DNA from: Spirochaetota bacterium | GTDB taxonomy: Bacteria; Spirochaetota; UBA4802; UBA5550 | NCBI GenBank assembly: GCA_003246895.1 | Contig: QKCL01000039.1 | Span: 1 to 61,743, forward strand | Length of the DNA stretch: 61,743 nucleotides | Direction: 5' to 3' | Shown here: positions 18,918 through 28,483 of the stretch, one piece after another | Layout: each line of letters starts with the position of its first letter | How positions within the stretch are numbered: the first letter of the stretch is position 1 | Notes under the pieces: model-generated | Databases searched by the model: none | Seen by the model: the letters and a program-made list of their open reading frames with translations, nothing else | Told to the model about the DNA's origin: nothing | Program-made: the position numbers and the translations under genes

Positions 18918-19370
18918 ATGGATATTAAAAATATAATTTCGACAGCCGTATCAGATGTGATCAAAGACGAACTGGGAAATAAAATAGAAGAGGATGTACT
19001 TTCAGGAATTGCTGACAAAATCACATCCAGGCTTTCAAAATCCATAGGCGCCGATGAACTGGTGCTTCTCGGGATAAAAGAAAATGAAAACACAGGCAGT
19101 GAAATGGCTGTAGTTTCAGTCATAGGAGAGGATTCGGTGGGAATTGTTGCCGATGTTGCCATGGCCCTGAAGGAAAACAGCGCAAATATTGAAGGAATGA
19201 ACCAGGCCATCGTAAGCGGATACTTTGCCCTGATACTTACAATAGACGTCACAAACATGAAAATTTCAATCCATGAACTCCAGTCCGTCATGGACGGAAT
19301 AGCCCGCGACAAAAATCTGAAAATCTACATTCAGCACGAAAACATATTTAAAAGCATGAACAGGGTATAA
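18918..19370 (+). CDS. ACT-domain protein (UPF0237-like) with N-terminal extension
   Basis: The C-terminal ~85 residues (from [20 protein letters not shown] to ALILTIDV and onwards) are an ACT domain of the UPF0237 type, which binds small ligands, usually amino acids. The first ~60 residues are an extra amphipathic helical extension beyond the usual ~90-residue family length. The next gene starts four bases after the stop, giving the well-known UPF0237-UPF0210 pair. The function of the pair is unknown; a regulatory role for the ACT subunit is inferred. Confidence 0.88.
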   Translation: MDIKNIISTAVSDVIKDELGNKIEEDVLSGIADKITSRLSKSIGADELVLLGIKENENTGSEMAVVSVIGEDSVGIVADVAMALKENSANIEGMNQAIVSGYFALILTIDVTNMKISIHELQSVMDGIARDKNLKIYIQHENIFKSMNRV

Positions 19371-19374
19371 TCAC

Positions 19375-20742
19375 ATGAAATTTGATGTCTCCGAAATCCT
19401 CGAAACCATAAAAATGAATTCTCTTGAGAATCTAGATGTCAGAACTGTAACACTTGGGCTCAGTCTCTTTGACTGCTCCTCGGGCAGCATCATGGATTCG
19501 GCAGAAAAAATCAGGGAAAAAATTCTCAGACACGGTTCCCCCCTTGTACCGACAGCGGACAGAATCGCCTCCAGATACGGGGTGAAGATAGTAAACAAGC
19601 GCATATCCCTGACACCCCTTTCGCTTATTCTGGGAGGTGATTACAGCCCTGAACAGTTCCTCGAAGCGGCACTTCTAATTGACAGTGCGGGAAGGGAAAT
19701 AGGCATAGATTTTATCGGAGGCTATTCAGCCCTTGTCCAGAAAGGCATGACAGGCAGCGAAATAAAATTTATAGAATCAATTCCACTGGTACTTGCAAAT
19801 ACAGAAAGAATATGCAGTTCCGTTAATGTTGCCACAACAAAATCCGGTATAAATCTGGATGCAGTCTATAAAATGGGAAAAATAATAAAGGAGACTGCTG
19901 AACTTACAGGCAACCGCCAGGCCATTGGCTGCGCTAAACTTGTTGTTTTTGCAAACATCCCCGAAGACAACCCCTTCATGGCCGGAGCACTTCACGGTCC
20001 CGGAGAGGGAGACTGTACACTTAATGTGGGAGTTTCAGGCCCCGGAGTCGTCTACAGGGCAGTGAAGAAACTCCCTGTTACTGCTGATATAGGGACTGTA
20101 GCTGAAACTGTAAAGAAAACATCATTCAAAATAACAAGGCTGGGAGAGCTTCTGGGAAGAGAGGTTGCTCAGGCGCTGAATGTTGAATTCGGCATACTGG
20201 ACCTGTCTCTGGCCCCAACACCGGCAATCGGCGACAGCGTGGCAGATATTCTGGAAGCCATGGGACTCGAGGCATGCGGAACTCACGGCACCACCGCGGC
20301 TCTTGCACTTCTCAATGATGCAGTTAAAAAGGGCGGCACATTCGCATCTTCAAATGTGGGCGGGCTCTCAGGGGCATTTATACCTGTAAGTGAAGATTCG
20401 ACAATGGAGGAGAGGGCCGCTTCGGGCCATCTGACATTTGACAAACTCGAGGCAATGACATCCGTGTGTTCCGTTGGCCTTGACATGATTGCAGTACCCG
20501 GAGACACCACAGCAGAGACCATTGCTGCAATAATTGCGGACGAGATAAGTATCGGCGTAATAAACAACAAGACAACCGCAGTGAGGCTTCTGCCGGTACC
20601 GGGAGCAGTTCCGGGGGATGAAATTTCCCTGGGAGGACTTCTTGGGAAGGCAAGAATTATACCGCTTCACAAAAATTCTGCTGAAATATTCATCAGGAGA
20701 GGCGGCAAGATTCCAGCCCCAATACATTCAATGAAAAATTAG
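19375..20742 (+). CDS. UPF0210 (DUF711) family protein
   Basis: A 455-residue soluble protein of the UPF0210/DUF711 family, related in fold to glycyl radical-like (PFL-like) barrels. Family-typical stretches: [45 protein letters not shown] and [20 protein letters not shown]. Length is normal. It follows the ACT gene by four bases and is surely translated from the same message. The catalytic residue of true pyruvate formate-lyases cannot be pinpointed, and the reaction is unknown. Confidence 0.92.
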   Translation: MKFDVSEILETIKMNSLENLDVRTVTLGLSLFDCSSGSIMDSAEKIREKILRHGSPLVPTADRIASRYGVKIVNKRISLTPLSLILGGDYSPEQFLEAALLIDSAGREIGIDFIGGYSALVQKGMTGSEIKFIESIPLVLANTERICSSVNVATTKSGINLDAVYKMGKIIKETAELTGNRQAIGCAKLVVFANIPEDNPFMAGALHGPGEGDCTLNVGVSGPGVVYRAVKKLPVTADIGTVAETVKKTSFKITRLGELLGREVAQALNVEFGILDLSLAPTPAIGDSVADILEAMGLEACGTHGTTAALALLNDAVKKGGTFASSNVGGLSGAFIPVSEDSTMEERAASGHLTFDKLEAMTSVCSVGLDMIAVPGDTTAETIAAIIADEISIGVINNKTTAVRLLPVPGAVPGDEISLGGLLGKARIIPLHKNSAEIFIRRGGKIPAPIHSMKN

Positions 20743-20947
20743 GTATTTCTCCTGCAGAAAACTGGACAGGCCGCTCTCTGGAGGAGATTCACAAACATTG
20801 CAATACTGCAATAAAACATCAAAATTGATTTGATTTTCCAGTTATTTTCTGTAATATTCCTCTATAATCAGTAGTACATTCAGTTTGCCTGACTCATAAT
20901 CCGTAAACACGTCTGTAACTGTCTGAAAAAACAAATGGAGGTTTTCT

Positions 20948-21424
20948 ATGAAAAGATTTACTGCTTCATCCCGAAGCACAGCAGTAAAAATACTCTCAAT
21001 ACTTTCTGTTGTATTTATGCTGACACTTACCGCATGCGGTGGTGGAAGCACCAGCGGGAAATACGGTGACATTAAGGGGTTTATTAATGATGTCATAACT
21101 TCACAGAATAACTATGTATCAAGCGTGAAAAGCGCTGGAAGCCCGGATGATATCGTCAAGGCTCTTAATGCATTCGGTGATGACATGATTAAATTTGCAG
21201 TTAAAGGCGATGAGCTCAAGAAAAAATATCCGGAACTGGACAAATGGGGAAAGAAACCTCCTGCAGAACTGGAAAGCACTTTTAAAAAACTTGAAGAGAA
21301 CAGCAAAAATGTAGGACAGGCCATGTCTGATCCCAAGGTGAGAAAATACATGATGGACCCCAAAGTTCTGAAAGCAGCCATGGAAATGGGGAAAAAACTT
21401 CAGAAAAGCAATGTATTCAAGTAA
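20948..21424 (+). CDS. Small helical lipoprotein
   Basis: The 158-residue product has a signal with lipobox LTAC (Cys36) followed by Gly-rich linker GGGSTSGKYG. The mature part is a helical, Lys-rich domain with repeated DD/EL patterns. Ribosome site TGGAGG lies 6 bases before the ATG. A strong terminator follows. The design (lipid anchor plus a helical bundle of ~110 residues) resembles the lipoprotein at 37706-38248. Function unknown. Confidence 0.82.
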   Translation: MKRFTASSRSTAVKILSILSVVFMLTLTACGGGSTSGKYGDIKGFINDVITSQNNYVSSVKSAGSPDDIVKALNAFGDDMIKFAVKGDELKKKYPELDKWGKKPPAELESTFKKLEENSKNVGQAMSDPKVRKYMMDPKVLKAAMEMGKKLQKSNVFK

Positions 21425-21437
21425 TACAAAATAATAC

Positions 21438-21465
21438 AAAGCTCCGCATCCATTGCGGGGCTTTC
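21438..21465 (+). terminator. Rho-independent terminator
   Basis: AAAGCTCCGCA / TGCGGGGCTTT stem (with one G-T pair) follows the lipoprotein gene by 13 bases. The T run continues loosely after the stem. Confidence 0.75.
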
Positions 21466-21745
21466 ATATTTTCATGCCCCTGTTTCAGCCAATACACAAT
21501 GCCAATGGCACCATCACTTTAATTCATATTAAATCAGCTGATTTATATTTACATTATGCCCGCTTCTCAAGGACAGAATTTCCAGGTTATCAGAAATACT
21601 GCGGTACAAAGTAAATGGTTCAGATTTGTTAAATATGCAGGAGAAAATAGCAGGGCCGACCTTTACCGGATCCGGCACGGACCTTATAAAGCGCCCTATC
21701 ACTTTTTTTGCAGGATGAGAGATCTATACTTTACGCCGCCGGTTA

Positions 21746-22528
21746 TCATCGACGTGCGAGTTTACGGTGATTCCTTGATGAACTGTTTATGGCGCCAAAG
21801 ATCGCTTTTGCATTGTTTCCGCTCAGCATATAGCGTCCGAGCTCAAGCAGATTGCCGTTTCGATTAAGCGGAACTTCAACATAACGCCAGTTGAGATTGA
21901 ATGCGTAGAGATATCCAGCTTCCCGGAGAGTTTTTTTTGTAATTGCGGAACGGACACCGAATGGATATACAAACACGGTAACGGATTTTCCAATATTTTC
22001 CTCAAGAACCTTTTTTGAACGGTATATTTCGCCCATGAAGCTTCTCCTGTCCTTATCATATAGCTTCTGATTCACAAACAGATGATAATACCCATGCGCC
22101 GCAATGCTGCAGCCGTCATTTGAGAGTGTACGAACCTCTTCCCATGTAAGGGCATTATGTTTTTTACCTATTATGTTCGGATATATGGCAAGGAGAGGTT
22201 TTATACCTTTCGGCTTGAGAACCTCATTGTAAGCTTTAAGAAGCGAACGTTCTCCGTCATCAATTGAAACAAGTATATTTTTTGATCCTGAGATCTTTCC
22301 GGCTTTAACGTCCTCAAACCGGACAAAATTATAACCTTTATTTTTTAAAGTATCAATCTGAAACTGAAAATCAGCAAGAGAAACATCTGTGGCAAGATTC
22401 TTTTTCCCAAGAAAGGTATGATACACGAGAACAAAAATCTTTGACTGTGAGTTCTGGGAAGCATATGATTCTGTGAAAAAAAACGGAATCGAAAATATTA
22501 AAAGAAGTACAATAAATAATCGTTTCAT
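21746..22528 (-). CDS. Secreted polysaccharide deacetylase (NodB homology domain)
   Basis: The 260-residue protein begins with a signal peptide (MKRLFIVLLLIFSIPFFFTESYA). The NodB domain follows: VLVYHTF, SIDDG (the TFDDG-type first motif with catalytic Asp and metal Asp), AAHGYYH (SHTxxH-type metal histidines) and FVYPFG. Carbohydrate-esterase family 4 enzymes remove N-acetyl groups from peptidoglycan or other glycans in the envelope. An ATG four codons upstream (22540) is an alternative start; the signal peptide begins at this one. The metal set looks complete, so activity is likely. Single gene. Confidence 0.87.
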   Translation of the reverse strand: MKRLFIVLLLIFSIPFFFTESYASQNSQSKIFVLVYHTFLGKKNLATDVSLADFQFQIDTLKNKGYNFVRFEDVKAGKISGSKNILVSIDDGERSLLKAYNEVLKPKGIKPLLAIYPNIIGKKHNALTWEEVRTLSNDGCSIAAHGYYHLFVNQKLYDKDRRSFMGEIYRSKKVLEENIGKSVTVFVYPFGVRSAITKKTLREAGYLYAFNLNWRYVEVPLNRNGNLLELGRYMLSGNNAKAIFGAINSSSRNHRKLARR

Positions 22529-22540
22529 ATGACGATACAT

Positions 22541-22986
22541 TCCGTCATGGGATAAAATTTGTCAACAATCTTGATATACACAATCCACTCTTTTTAGGAA
22601 AATCACATATTTAATACAGAAAGCATGTAAGGGAACTCATTAACCATCCTGCCGGCTTCAGCTCCCTGTAAATTTAACTTCGGTTTTCATAGCCTCCGCT
22701 GATCCCTGATACTCTCTTTTTCGGCTACTTATTCAGTATCATCAAATTAATACTGATACCTGCGTTTTATTGTGACATAGGTTTTTCATTATCAATACCC
22801 GTTAAAAACCCATAGTGCAGATATAACAGAGAAGAGTATCTTGCTGACACTCTTCTCTGTTAATCATTCAATTCAGGCATGATGGCAATAAACCGGTTCA
22901 AGCCTCTTAAGTATATCTTTCACGTCTACAGCAGAAACAGAATATTACTCCGGGACAATTATTCCGTCGTTTATTATTTTATAATT
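22541..22986. other. Intergenic stretch with a perfect 14-bp inverted repeat
   Basis: No gene supported. The inverted repeat 22824-22837 / 22849-22862 (TAACAGAGAAGAGT and its complement) has an 11-base loop and no T run on either strand. It lies 125 bases beyond the last gene of the por operon and could be a processing or pause hairpin. A second short inverted repeat (TCAGTAT/ATACTGA) occurs near 22735-22755. Confidence 0.5.
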
Positions 22987-23934
22987 TCAGCTCCGTGAAC
23001 AGAGGAACTGAAGGTCATCCCATCTACGATCGACCTCTTTCTGAAATTCCTCCAGAAGACCCTCATTGCCTTTCCTGAAGAGGTGCCTGAAACGTCCCTG
23101 GGGTTTCAGAAAGTCTTCTACCGGCAGTTTATTCTTAGGTTCATAGTTGAGCAGCCATTTCCCGTCTACAACTTCAAAGAGGGGCCAGTAGCATGTCTCA
23201 ACAGCGAGCTTACAAATCTTCATTATCTCTGAGGTATCATAACGCCACCCCCTGGGGCATGGTGCCATGATATTCAGAAATGCCGCACCTGGTGTATAGA
23301 TTGCCTTTTCAGATTTTATATGGATATCCCTGAAATTACCAAGAAGGGTTGTCTGGGCTACGTAGGGAATATTGTGAGAAGCAATAATTGCAGCAAGGTC
23401 TTTTCTTCCCTGCATCTTCCCGTTTGATTCGGTGCCGATGGGTGTTGTTGTGGTATCAGCATAAAGCGGTGTTGCCGATGAACGCTGAATACCGGTATTC
23501 ATGTAAGCACCATTATCATAACATACATAAACCATGTCATGGTTTCTTTCCATTGCACCTGAGAGAGACTGAAATCCTATATCGTAGGTACCTCCGTCAC
23601 CTCCGAAAGTGATGAATTTAAAATTCTCCTTTATTTTCCCCTTTCTTCTGAGAACTTCGTACGCCTTTTCAACGCCGCTCATTGTCGCCCCTGCATTCTC
23701 AAAGGCATTATGAATATAGCTGTCTTCATATGCTGTGTATGGATACATAAAGGTTGAGACTTCAAGACAGCCCGTGGCGTTGCCTATTACGGCCCTGTCT
23801 TCCTCGTGCAGGGCCCGCAGTACCGCACGTACAGCGATGGTGCCGCCGCAGCCTGCACACATTCTATGCCCCGGAGCGAGCCGTTCAGGCTGGCTCATTA
23901 TTTTCTTAAAATTATATTTAGTTTGTTTTTCCAT
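22987..23934 (-). CDS. porB: Pyruvate/2-oxoacid:ferredoxin oxidoreductase, beta subunit
   Basis: Thiamine diphosphate-binding subunit, ~315 residues. The TPP motif GDGGTYDIGFQSLSGA...YVCYDNGAYMNTG is intact, and iron-sulfur cysteines are visible in HRMCAGCGGT, NATGCLEV and MAPCPRGW. The ATG at 23934 overlaps the porA stop (TGATG) with AAGGGG just before it, implying translational coupling; a GTG two codons upstream is less likely. With porA, porD and porG it forms a four-subunit enzyme turning pyruvate, CoA and oxidised ferredoxin into acetyl-CoA and CO2, or the reverse. Substrate specificity is inferred from the family. Confidence 0.92.
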   Translation of the reverse strand: MEKQTKYNFKKIMSQPERLAPGHRMCAGCGGTIAVRAVLRALHEEDRAVIGNATGCLEVSTFMYPYTAYEDSYIHNAFENAGATMSGVEKAYEVLRRKGKIKENFKFITFGGDGGTYDIGFQSLSGAMERNHDMVYVCYDNGAYMNTGIQRSSATPLYADTTTTPIGTESNGKMQGRKDLAAIIASHNIPYVAQTTLLGNFRDIHIKSEKAIYTPGAAFLNIMAPCPRGWRYDTSEIMKICKLAVETCYWPLFEVVDGKWLLNYEPKNKLPVEDFLKPQGRFRHLFRKGNEGLLEEFQKEVDRRWDDLQFLCSRS

Positions 23935-25124
23935 CAGCACCCCTTCTCTCTTAAACCGATATAAGGATATAATTCGATCTCTTTTGTGCCGTTAACCAGC
24001 CCTTCCAGATCATTGTAGACCTCTACCGCATCTTCCACACGGTAGTCTCTTCCGCCGAGACCGTAAATATAATTGCGTACTTCCAGATTGATCTTTGCCT
24101 GATAGAGTGCAGCCATGACTTCTGCACCTACAGGTCCGCCATGGGCGTTGAATCCCTCACACCTGTCAAGTACGGCAACCCCCTTAGCATTTTTAAGAGC
24201 TGCCGCTATCTCCTCCTCAGGGAAAGGCCTGAAAACACGGAGTTTAATTACTCCGACTTTCTTTCCTTCATTGCGAAGTCTGTCAACGGCCTCTTTGGTA
24301 GTTCCGGCAGCTGATCCGATTATTATGATTACAAAGTCTGCATCTTCAGATCTATACTCTTCAAAAAAACCGTATTTTCTACCGGTAAGCTCCTCAAACT
24401 CTCTGCCGATCTCAAGGATAACTTTTTTGGCACGCTTCATAGCCTCTGTCTGGGCCTTTTTAGTCTCCATATAATAGTTTGAAACCGCATATGGGCCCAC
24501 AGCCATGGGTTCAGAAGCATTAAGAAGATAATGTTCAGGAGAATATTCTCCCACAAAACCTTTAGCCTTTTCATCTTCGAGTAGTACAATATTTTCCACT
24601 GCATGGCTGGTGATGAAACCGTCCTGACAGATCATTACCGGCAGATGAACATCCCTATGCTCGCCTATGCGGTAGGCCTGCAGAAAGTTATCGTAGGCCT
24701 CCTGATTGTTTTCAGAGTAGATCTGTATCCAGCCTGTATCTCTGGCCCCCATACTGTCAGAGTGGTCACAGTTAATATTGATGGGCCCGGAAAGTGCACG
24801 GTTGACCAGTGCAAGTGCAATAGGCAGACGGTTGGATGCTGCCACATAAAGCTCCTCCCACATAAGGGCCATACCGCACGATGATGTCGCAGTAAGAACA
24901 CGGGCCCCTGCTGCGGACGCACCGACAGCAGCACTCATTGCGCTGTGTTCACTCTCCACAGGGATAAATTCAGTATCCATCTCGCCGTTGGCTATATATG
25001 ACGCAACATACTGCGGAATCTCTGTAGACGGTGTAATAGGGAAGGCGGGCATGACATCAGGATTAATCTGTCTGATGGCGTAACTGACCGCCTCATTGCC
25101 TGAAAGCCGTTCTCGTATTGCCAT
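23934..25124 (-). CDS. porA: Pyruvate/2-oxoacid:ferredoxin oxidoreductase, alpha subunit
   Basis: 396 residues, the usual length. Family motifs are clear: AFPITPSTEIPQYVASYI, FIPVESEHSAMSAAVGASAAG, ATSSCGMALMWEELYVAASNRLP and RALSGPININCDHSD. This subunit contributes the pyrimidine-end of the cofactor site and the CoA-binding half. Its start overlaps the porD stop by one base (TAATG), with GAGGGAGGG upstream. Order in transcription is porG-porD-porA-porB, the classical archaeal/bacterial four-subunit arrangement. Confidence 0.93.
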   Translation of the reverse strand: MAIRERLSGNEAVSYAIRQINPDVMPAFPITPSTEIPQYVASYIANGEMDTEFIPVESEHSAMSAAVGASAAGARVLTATSSCGMALMWEELYVAASNRLPIALALVNRALSGPININCDHSDSMGARDTGWIQIYSENNQEAYDNFLQAYRIGEHRDVHLPVMICQDGFITSHAVENIVLLEDEKAKGFVGEYSPEHYLLNASEPMAVGPYAVSNYYMETKKAQTEAMKRAKKVILEIGREFEELTGRKYGFFEEYRSEDADFVIIIIGSAAGTTKEAVDRLRNEGKKVGVIKLRVFRPFPEEEIAAALKNAKGVAVLDRCEGFNAHGGPVGAEVMAALYQAKINLEVRNYIYGLGGRDYRVEDAVEVYNDLEGLVNGTKEIELYPYIGLREKGC

Positions 25125-25426
25125 TATTTGCCCTCCCTCATATCTATAGCATCAAAGGGACAGACACTGGCACAGATTCCGCACCCCTTACAGTAATTCA
25201 GATCAAAATCCAGACGTTCTTCATCTTTAACCGGAATGCAGCTGTCGGGACAGACCGGAACGCAGAGCAGGCACTGGGTACAAAGATCCTTTTTAAAGAC
25301 CGGAGTGTTTGTACGCCACTCACCGGTGTGAAAGTGTTTCGAAGTTCCACCCGTATAGACATGATTTCCTTCAGTAATGTCCTGCCAGGGACTTTTTTCA
25401 TTTATATTTTTAATATCAAATGACAT
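25124..25426 (-). CDS. porD: Pyruvate/2-oxoacid:ferredoxin oxidoreductase, delta (ferredoxin) subunit
   Basis: The 100-residue protein carries two [4Fe-4S] motifs in its second half: CTQCLLCVPVCP and CKGCGICASVCP. It passes electrons from the TPP site to external ferredoxin. The N-terminal 45 residues are the usual PorD lead-in (SPWQDITEGNHVYTGGTS). AGGAGG lies 5 bases ahead of the ATG, and porG ends one base away, so the genes are tightly packed. Confidence 0.94.
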   Translation of the reverse strand: MSFDIKNINEKSPWQDITEGNHVYTGGTSKHFHTGEWRTNTPVFKKDLCTQCLLCVPVCPDSCIPVKDEERLDFDLNYCKGCGICASVCPFDAIDMREGK

Positions 25427-25427
25427 T

Positions 25428-26003
25428 CTAGACCTCCTGAAATACCATTTTCAAGGCATTCATATTTCCTTCAAAATACTCGGGATTTTTTGAAAATTTA
25501 TGACGGTATAGAATCTCCATCTCTTTCAAAAAGGTCGCCCGGTCAACCACATCAGTTATAGCCACAATGGCAGCCAGCATTGGAGAGTTGGGAAAATATT
25601 TCCCCAGAGCGGCAATGGAGATATGTCTTGCATCAAGGGTGTACACTTTTCCCTGATACCCGCGCAGATAAGGAATAACATCCTCTTTCTTTTTTGCAGT
25701 ATTTACCAGAATAGCCCCCTTTTCACTCAGGCCTGCTGTTACATCAGTTGACTCAAGAAGGGTCTCATCCACTACCACTACAAAATCCGGATCATAGATG
25801 TTAGAATGGATGCGTATCTCTTTACTGCTGATTCTGTTGTATGCTGTAATCGGCGCACCCATACGTTCAGGACCGTACTCCGGAAATCCCTGTACATATT
25901 TGCCGGTTTTAAAAGCAACATCTGCCAGCATAAGGGCGGCTGTCTTGGCACCCTGCCCTCCGCGGCCGTGCCACCTGATTTCGATTGTATCTTCAGTTGC
26001 CAC
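25428..26003 (-). CDS. porG: Pyruvate/2-oxoacid:ferredoxin oxidoreductase, gamma subunit
   Basis: First gene of the por operon. Key stretch: IEIRWHGRGGQGAKTAALMLADVAF, then GFPEYGPERMGAPITAYNRIS, as in all PorG/gamma subunits. I chose a GTG start at 26003 because AAGGAG sits eight bases before it; a longer frame to 26063 adds 20 residues that do not match the family. The 398-base region upstream (26004-26401) shows no gene and probably holds the operon promoter. Confidence 0.9.
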   Translation of the reverse strand: MATEDTIEIRWHGRGGQGAKTAALMLADVAFKTGKYVQGFPEYGPERMGAPITAYNRISSKEIRIHSNIYDPDFVVVVDETLLESTDVTAGLSEKGAILVNTAKKKEDVIPYLRGYQGKVYTLDARHISIAALGKYFPNSPMLAAIVAITDVVDRATFLKEMEILYRHKFSKNPEYFEGNMNALKMVFQEV

Positions 26004-26401
26004 TGTGTTTTCTCCTTGGTATGTATTTCCCCCCGATATATTCACTGCCACGGTCCGGCACATGAATACACAATTTCACACAAAACAGTGCGAAAAGTCC
26101 GTCAGAGTTTCCGGATTCATCAAAAAATACAGTCTCATTGAAGGGGATTTGAGCTGAATGACAAATATACGGCAAATCCGGCCGATAGTTTTTCTATTTC
26201 CAACAATATTATAAAAGCGGTTTACATTTTTTTGCTGAATCAACCCTTATGAAAGGTTTGAATTATTATTTTTAAATTGATCAATTCATATTTACAGAAT
26301 CATACGCTGTAAAAATTGAATTAAGGTCACTCCCAATAAAAAAGTTAAATATTTTGTCTGCAGTTTATATTATTTCTGCAGAAATTATTTTCAGTTGTCT
26401 T
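26004..26401. other. Intergenic, probable por promoter region
   Basis: AT-rich stretch without a supported gene, upstream of porG on the - strand and downstream of the CobL-like gene. I cannot assign promoter boxes with confidence. Confidence 0.4.
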
Positions 26402-27295
26402 TTATGCCTCTCCGGTTATAATCCAGGGTGAAGGTTCTGCCACAAAGGCGCTGTTTGCCTTAATCTTTGATACAGCAACCTGAATCACTTCCATATTCTT
26501 AATATTATAAATTTTAAACAGTGTTCTGATATCCGCCAGAATGTCAAGCTCCAAAGTGTAGAGAACAAACTGCATACGGGGATTTAAAGCAAGAAGGTTC
26601 TGAATATCACTTTCAATGCTTTTTGTTGCCACCAGAAATGCAAGGCGGGGTTTAGGAAGGCCCTTAAGAGACTTTTCTGAAAGGTCAGGGACAATTTCAA
26701 CATTCTGTACGCCGAATTTATCGACATTCTCTTCCATGGAACGCATGGATTCCATATCTCCTTCAACGGCAATAATCATTCCCTCACGGACTGCATAAGC
26801 GGATTCTATTACAATACTCTCTCCGCTGACAATACAGATAACATCCTCAGTGTCGACCGCCAGAAGGCTCATTATAATCGCACGGATCTCTTTGCACACA
26901 TAATGAATAGGACCGCGGGTAAAATTCTCGTTTCTGATCCCTATACGGTGGGATTCCCTGGTATTCTCATTGACAATCAAAAGGGCAACCGGGCCTTCAA
27001 TCCTGTTATTTATCAGGTTCTTGATCTTCTCTGTTTTTATCTCACCTTCCGGGGTATCACCGTATCCGCACCAGACATCCAGTTCACCAAGACCGGCCTC
27101 CCAGAAATCATAAAAAAGATCAGGAGATGTCTGATTTGCGAAAACGAGTACCCTTCTGTGACTGTCAACAAAGGGAATAACATTTTTTTTCTTTGTACAG
27201 ATATCAAGCGGTTTAATCTGCTCAGGAATGAGGTCCATCTTTCTGCAGAAATAGCCGATCCATTCCAGCATACTGTCAGTTGAATATTCTTTCAT
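26402..27295 (-). CDS. CobL/CbiE-CbiT-like protein with degenerate SAM-binding motif
   Basis: A 297-residue protein whose layout follows precorrin-6Y methylase CobL (CbiE then CbiT). The join GIRNENFTRGPIHYVCKEIRA corresponds to the CobL region usually reading F.R..ITK.EVRA. The following CbiT-like part keeps IIAVEGDMESM, NVDKFGVQNVEIVPDLSEKS and LPKPRLAFLV, ending in SPWIITGEA. The glycine-rich SAM loop (normally DVGAGTGSVSIE) has become VSGESIVIESAY, so SAM binding or cobalamin synthesis is doubtful. No other cobalamin gene is nearby; the next operon is porGDAB. A moonlighting or regulatory role is possible. Family assignment is by eye. Confidence 0.65.
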   Translation of the reverse strand: MKEYSTDSMLEWIGYFCRKMDLIPEQIKPLDICTKKKNVIPFVDSHRRVLVFANQTSPDLFYDFWEAGLGELDVWCGYGDTPEGEIKTEKIKNLINNRIEGPVALLIVNENTRESHRIGIRNENFTRGPIHYVCKEIRAIIMSLLAVDTEDVICIVSGESIVIESAYAVREGMIIAVEGDMESMRSMEENVDKFGVQNVEIVPDLSEKSLKGLPKPRLAFLVATKSIESDIQNLLALNPRMQFVLYTLELDILADIRTLFKIYNIKNMEVIQVAVSKIKANSAFVAEPSPWIITGEA

Positions 27296-27635
27296 GAATT
27301 ACTCCTTTATCGAATGTCCGCAAAACCCCGAAAGTTAAAAAACTGTACGACTCCGGCATCAATCTGCAATATTTAAAAGCAGAGTTATCGGGTAGATACC
27401 GATATACCGAAAATCAGACTAATGTATTAATTAAAACTATTATGCGGTTAATTACCATTTCATATAATACTCTTAATATATTTCAACTGAAAAAGAAGAG
27501 AGAGATGAAAATTGAGTAAAGGATATGCCTAAAATAGCTGGGGATTCAGGCAGGAGATAAAGGCCGTCATGAAAATAACCGAAAACCGGTACAAGGCCAC
27601 TCAGACAAACAGATGTCATTCAGGAGAAGAACATT
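27296..27635. other. Intergenic stretch, nothing recognised
   Basis: No supported gene or strong hairpin. It separates the prmC 3' end from the CobL-like gene; the promoter of the latter should lie in its AT-rich left part, near 27300-27480 on the - strand. Confidence 0.4.
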
Positions 27636-28478
27636 TTACTGCTGCTTACCTTTTCTAAGTGTGGCGATTCTCGGAAGCCCGGCATAATCGTTAAGGACGC
27701 TCACCTCAAAGCCGCACTCCCTGCCCTTTCCAATTACGAAGTCCTTCTGGTCATGGCCTATTTCAAGGAGAAGTACCCCCTCTTCACTCAGGTATTTACC
27801 TGCATTTGATATGATCTCTTCGATTACTGCTTTTCCATTATTGGCGCAATAGAGTGCGTTCTGCGGTTCAAAGAGAAGATCCCTCTGGAGATTTTCCCTT
27901 TCATCTGGGTTCACATAGGGAGGATTGGACGCTATTACATCGAAGGTCTCTCCTTCATAGGGCTCAAAGAGGTTCCCTTTTCTGAATTCTATCTTCCCCT
28001 TCCCGAGAATCTTCTCCGAATTTTCAATTGCCACATCAAGAGCTTCCTGTGAAATATCGGACGCCGAAACATCAAGATCAGCACGGTTCTTCTTCACTGC
28101 AATTGCAACCGCCCCGGAACCGGTACACAGGTCAAGGAGGCTGCCGCTGTATCCTGCCCAGTAAATGGCCATATCAACGAGAAGTTCAGTTTCAGGCCTT
28201 GGGATGAGCACACCGGGGGTTACGGTGAAATCTATTGAATAGAACTCCTTTTCTCCGGTAATATAGGCAACCGGTTCAAAGTTAACCCTTCTTTCAACTG
28301 CCGCATCCACTGCAGCGGCTGCAGAATCGTCAATTTCCATTTCAGGTTCTGTTTTCAGCTTGTATGATTCTATATCAAGAAAGTGAGATATCAGTACTTC
28401 CGCATCTATTGACGGAGAGGGGATGCCTGCGGCTTTCAGTTTCTCCGAGGCACCTTTAAGGAGAAGTCCAAGTTTCAT
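27636..28478 (-). CDS. prmC: Peptide chain release factor N5-glutamine methyltransferase
   Basis: Methylates the glutamine of the GGQ motif in release factors. Class I SAM methyltransferase with LLDLCTGSGAVAIAV as the SAM-binding loop and IASNPPYVNPDE (NPPY, near residue 187) as the catalytic motif for N-methylation of glutamine. The N-terminal helical domain (~1-80) is the release factor-binding domain. At 280 residues it is normal. It starts 6 bases after the prfA stop codon, the standard prfA-prmC pair. Confidence 0.97.
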   Translation of the reverse strand: MKLGLLLKGASEKLKAAGIPSPSIDAEVLISHFLDIESYKLKTEPEMEIDDSAAAAVDAAVERRVNFEPVAYITGEKEFYSIDFTVTPGVLIPRPETELLVDMAIYWAGYSGSLLDLCTGSGAVAIAVKKNRADLDVSASDISQEALDVAIENSEKILGKGKIEFRKGNLFEPYEGETFDVIASNPPYVNPDERENLQRDLLFEPQNALYCANNGKAVIEEIISNAGKYLSEEGVLLLEIGHDQKDFVIGKGRECGFEVSVLNDYAGLPRIATLRKGKQQ

Positions 28479-28483
28479 GAATG

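Noticed and set aside
21556-21867. 103-residue frame on the + strand
   Set aside because: Half of it overlaps the polysaccharide deacetylase gene in antisense and the rest has no motif or start signal.
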